Source: Metabacillus litoralis
GTDB lineage: Bacteria; Bacillota; Bacilli; Bacillales; Bacillaceae
NCBI RefSeq assembly: GCF_020524045.1
Contig: NZ_JAIVKL010000005.1
Coordinates: 1-64,000 of the forward strand
Reading direction: 5' to 3'
DNA: 64,000 nucleotides
Shown here piece after piece: positions 62,455-64,000 of the stretch. The notes under the pieces are model-generated. The model was given only the letters and a program-made list of their open reading frames with translations. It searched no databases and was not told the DNA's origin. Every line of letters begins with the position of its first letter. The stretch's first letter is position 1. The position numbers were made by a program, and so were the translations under genes.

Positions 62455-64000
62455 TTGATTTTAGAATATGAGCAGATAAATGAATTGATAAAAAAAAATA
62501 AGTCCTCTCTTTTATTTTCATCAAAAAAGGAACAGGAAAACTGGTTTAAAGAAATAAAGGAGAAAACAGTTTTTAAAACCGTACTACTGGAAATAAAAGA
62601 AGAAGCAAAAAAGCTCCTCGAAACACCTCTTCAAGAGCTCACATTTTATGAGTTTGCTATTTTTAGAGAAACGGGGTCAAGACTCGAATACGAGAGAAGC
62701 TATTTTGCAAAAAGAAGACGATTAAATACATTTGCCTTAATGACGTTGATAGAGCCGGATGAATCTATTTATTTGAAGGAACTTCATGAAACCATTTGGT
62801 CTATTTGTAATGAATACACTTGGTGTTTACCAGCTCACTTAAAAGATCGTGCTGAGATGGATCCAAAACTGGATGAGAGTTATAAAAAAATGGACAATTC
62901 TCTTTTTACTATTGATTTGTTTGCTGCTGAAACAGCATTTACGCTCAGTGAAATCTTGGAATTGACGGAACATGTTATCGATCCACTCATTCAAAAAAGA
63001 ATGGTGGAAGAGGTACATCGTCGGGTACTAGTTCCCTTTCAACATCAATCATTTGATTGGGAGACGTCCACTCATAATTGGTCAGCAGTCTGTGCAGGAT
63101 CAATAGGGGCAGCTGCATTACATCTAATAAAAGATGAGAAAATATTATCCTCTATTCTTGATAAAGTGCTTAAAGCTATTGCTTATTATTTAAATGGATT
63201 TAACAATGATGGTGCATGCTTAGAAGGATATGGATACTGGCAATATGGTTTTGGTTTTTATGTCTATTTTGCAGATTTACTCAAGAAAAAGACAAATGAT
63301 GAACTAAATTTGTTTCAAATAGAAAAAGTTCATCAAATTGCACTTTTTCAGCAAAAATGTTTTATTTACAAAAATCAGGTAGTGAATTTCTCGGATTCTA
63401 CTGAAAAAGGATCTGTATTTTTAGGTCTTAGTCATTATTTGAAAAATGTTTATCATGATATTGAAGTTCCTGAAGCAGAATTACGTGCTTCATATGATGA
63501 TGATCATTGTAGTCGTTGGGCACCAGCTTTTAGGAATTTACTTTGGTTAGATGAAAAATTAAGTGGTAATCCTTGGTGTAACGAAACGTATTATCTTAAT
63601 GATTCACAATGGTTTATTTCAAGACATGATGGGTATGTATTTGCCTGTAAAGGTGGACATAATGATGAGCCGCATAATCATAATGATATCGGACATTTTA
63701 TTTTACAAGCTAAAGGAGAAACCTTTTTTAAGGACTTAGGCAGCGGGATGTATTGTGAGGATTATTTTAATCAAAAACGTTATACCATTTTGTGTAACGG
63801 ATCCCAGGGACATTCGGTACCTATCATCAACAATCAATTTCAAACTGAAGGGCACTCTCACAAAGCAACGGTTATAGATTATTCTAGTAATCAATCAGAA
63901 GATTTAATCGAAATGGATCTTAAAAAAGCATATGACATTCAGAGCTTAGAGCATTTAGTTAGGAAATTCCATTGGAAAAAAGATCATACTCCAGAACTGA
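62455..64000 (+). CDS. Heparinase II/III-like protein, 3' end beyond the window
   Basis: A TTG at 62455, eight bases after GAGGTG, opens a frame that runs unbroken to the window end (515 codons). The start lies 46 bases after the DUF2264 stop. Marks of the heparinase II/III family are FYEFAIFRETGSRLEYERSY, the toroid segment STHNWSAVCAGSIGAAAL, GACLEGYGYWQYG, and GGHNDEPHNHNDIGHF at about 400, where the His/Asn residues are catalytic or metal-linked in the family. No signal peptide, so it would act on imported oligosaccharides. It is probably a polysaccharide or oligo-uronate lyase feeding the GH88 and GH105 enzymes. Confidence 0.85.
   Translation, partial: MILEYEQINELIKKNKSSLLFSSKKEQENWFKEIKEKTVFKTVLLEIKEEAKKLLETPLQELTFYEFAIFRETGSRLEYERSYFAKRRRLNTFALMTLIEPDESIYLKELHETIWSICNEYTWCLPAHLKDRAEMDPKLDESYKKMDNSLFTIDLFAAETAFTLSEILELTEHVIDPLIQKRMVEEVHRRVLVPFQHQSFDWETSTHNWSAVCAGSIGAAALHLIKDEKILSSILDKVLKAIAYYLNGFNNDGACLEGYGYWQYGFGFYVYFADLLKKKTNDELNLFQIEKVHQIALFQQKCFIYKNQVVNFSDSTEKGSVFLGLSHYLKNVYHDIEVPEAELRASYDDDHCSRWAPAFRNLLWLDEKLSGNPWCNETYYLNDSQWFISRHDGYVFACKGGHNDEPHNHNDIGHFILQAKGETFFKDLGSGMYCEDYFNQKRYTILCNGSQGHSVPIINNQFQTEGHSHKATVIDYSSNQSEDLIEMDLKKAYDIQSLEHLVRKFHWKKDHTPEL

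Overview
The window looks like chromosome from a low-GC Gram-positive of the Bacillaceae type. The DNA is AT-rich with strong AGGAGG-type ribosome binding sites and frequent TTG starts. It has CcpA-type cre boxes, lipoprotein signal peptides, an opuA/gbsR osmoprotection locus and several YesM/YesN two-component systems. No rRNA, tRNA, transposase gene, prophage or CRISPR array was seen. Nearly everything serves plant-polysaccharide use; family calls rest on motifs read by eye.

Layout. (1) 1-473: start of a leftward gene, a 20-bp tandem repeat and a promoter. (2) 474-11572: a membrane-anchored sugar-binding sensor, YesM-type kinase and YesN-type regulator, then a XylF-like binding protein (probable ATT start), a ChvE/MmsAB-type monosaccharide ABC transporter and a chemoreceptor. 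(3) 11847-33977: a leftward wall-anchored GH5 endoglucanase (X2 and CBM46-like modules, LPNTA sorting signal), a 15-unit 52-bp minisatellite, a YesL-like protein, then rightward GH3, GH95, GH42, a YesM/YesN pair, two LplB/YtcP-type permeases with a binding lipoprotein, and a GH31 alpha-xylosidase. This enzyme set matches complete dismantling of (fucogalacto)xyloglucan. (4) 34466-38228: TetR regulator and MMPL exporter. (5) 38735-42537: gbsR and opuAA-AB-AC, with two palindromes between. (6) 42993-64000: GH105, an esterase, a secreted multidomain GH59 protein, a TGA-interrupted ThuA gene, a second YesL, a MalFG-type ABC transporter, GH88, a third YesM/YesN pair, a DUF2264 protein and a heparinase II/III-like protein cut by the window end. 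This suggests use of an uncharacterised uronate- and galactose-containing polymer.

How it works together (inference): the surface GH5 enzyme cuts xyloglucan; oligosaccharides enter through the 27480-31149 importer, which lacks its own ATPase; cytoplasmic GH95, GH42, GH31 and GH3 remove fucose, galactose, xylose and glucose; free monosaccharides are sensed and imported by the 474-9788 block. YesMN systems would give induction and cre boxes catabolite repression.

The intergenic DNA is rich in repeats. A MITE-like family (six recognisable copies plus one decayed) has GGCTSTTTTC ends; three copies carry perfect 8-bp target duplications and two have 7 of 8 matching. A second dispersed family carries a terminator-like hairpin, and a third is a tandem pair of highly folded elements. 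The most notable items are the xyloglucan locus with class-D-sortase-type anchoring, the MITE family (one copy lies exactly at a stop codon between two permease genes), the in-frame TGA in the ThuA gene, the probable ATT start, the higher-order minisatellite and Shine-Dalgarno sequences without start codons.
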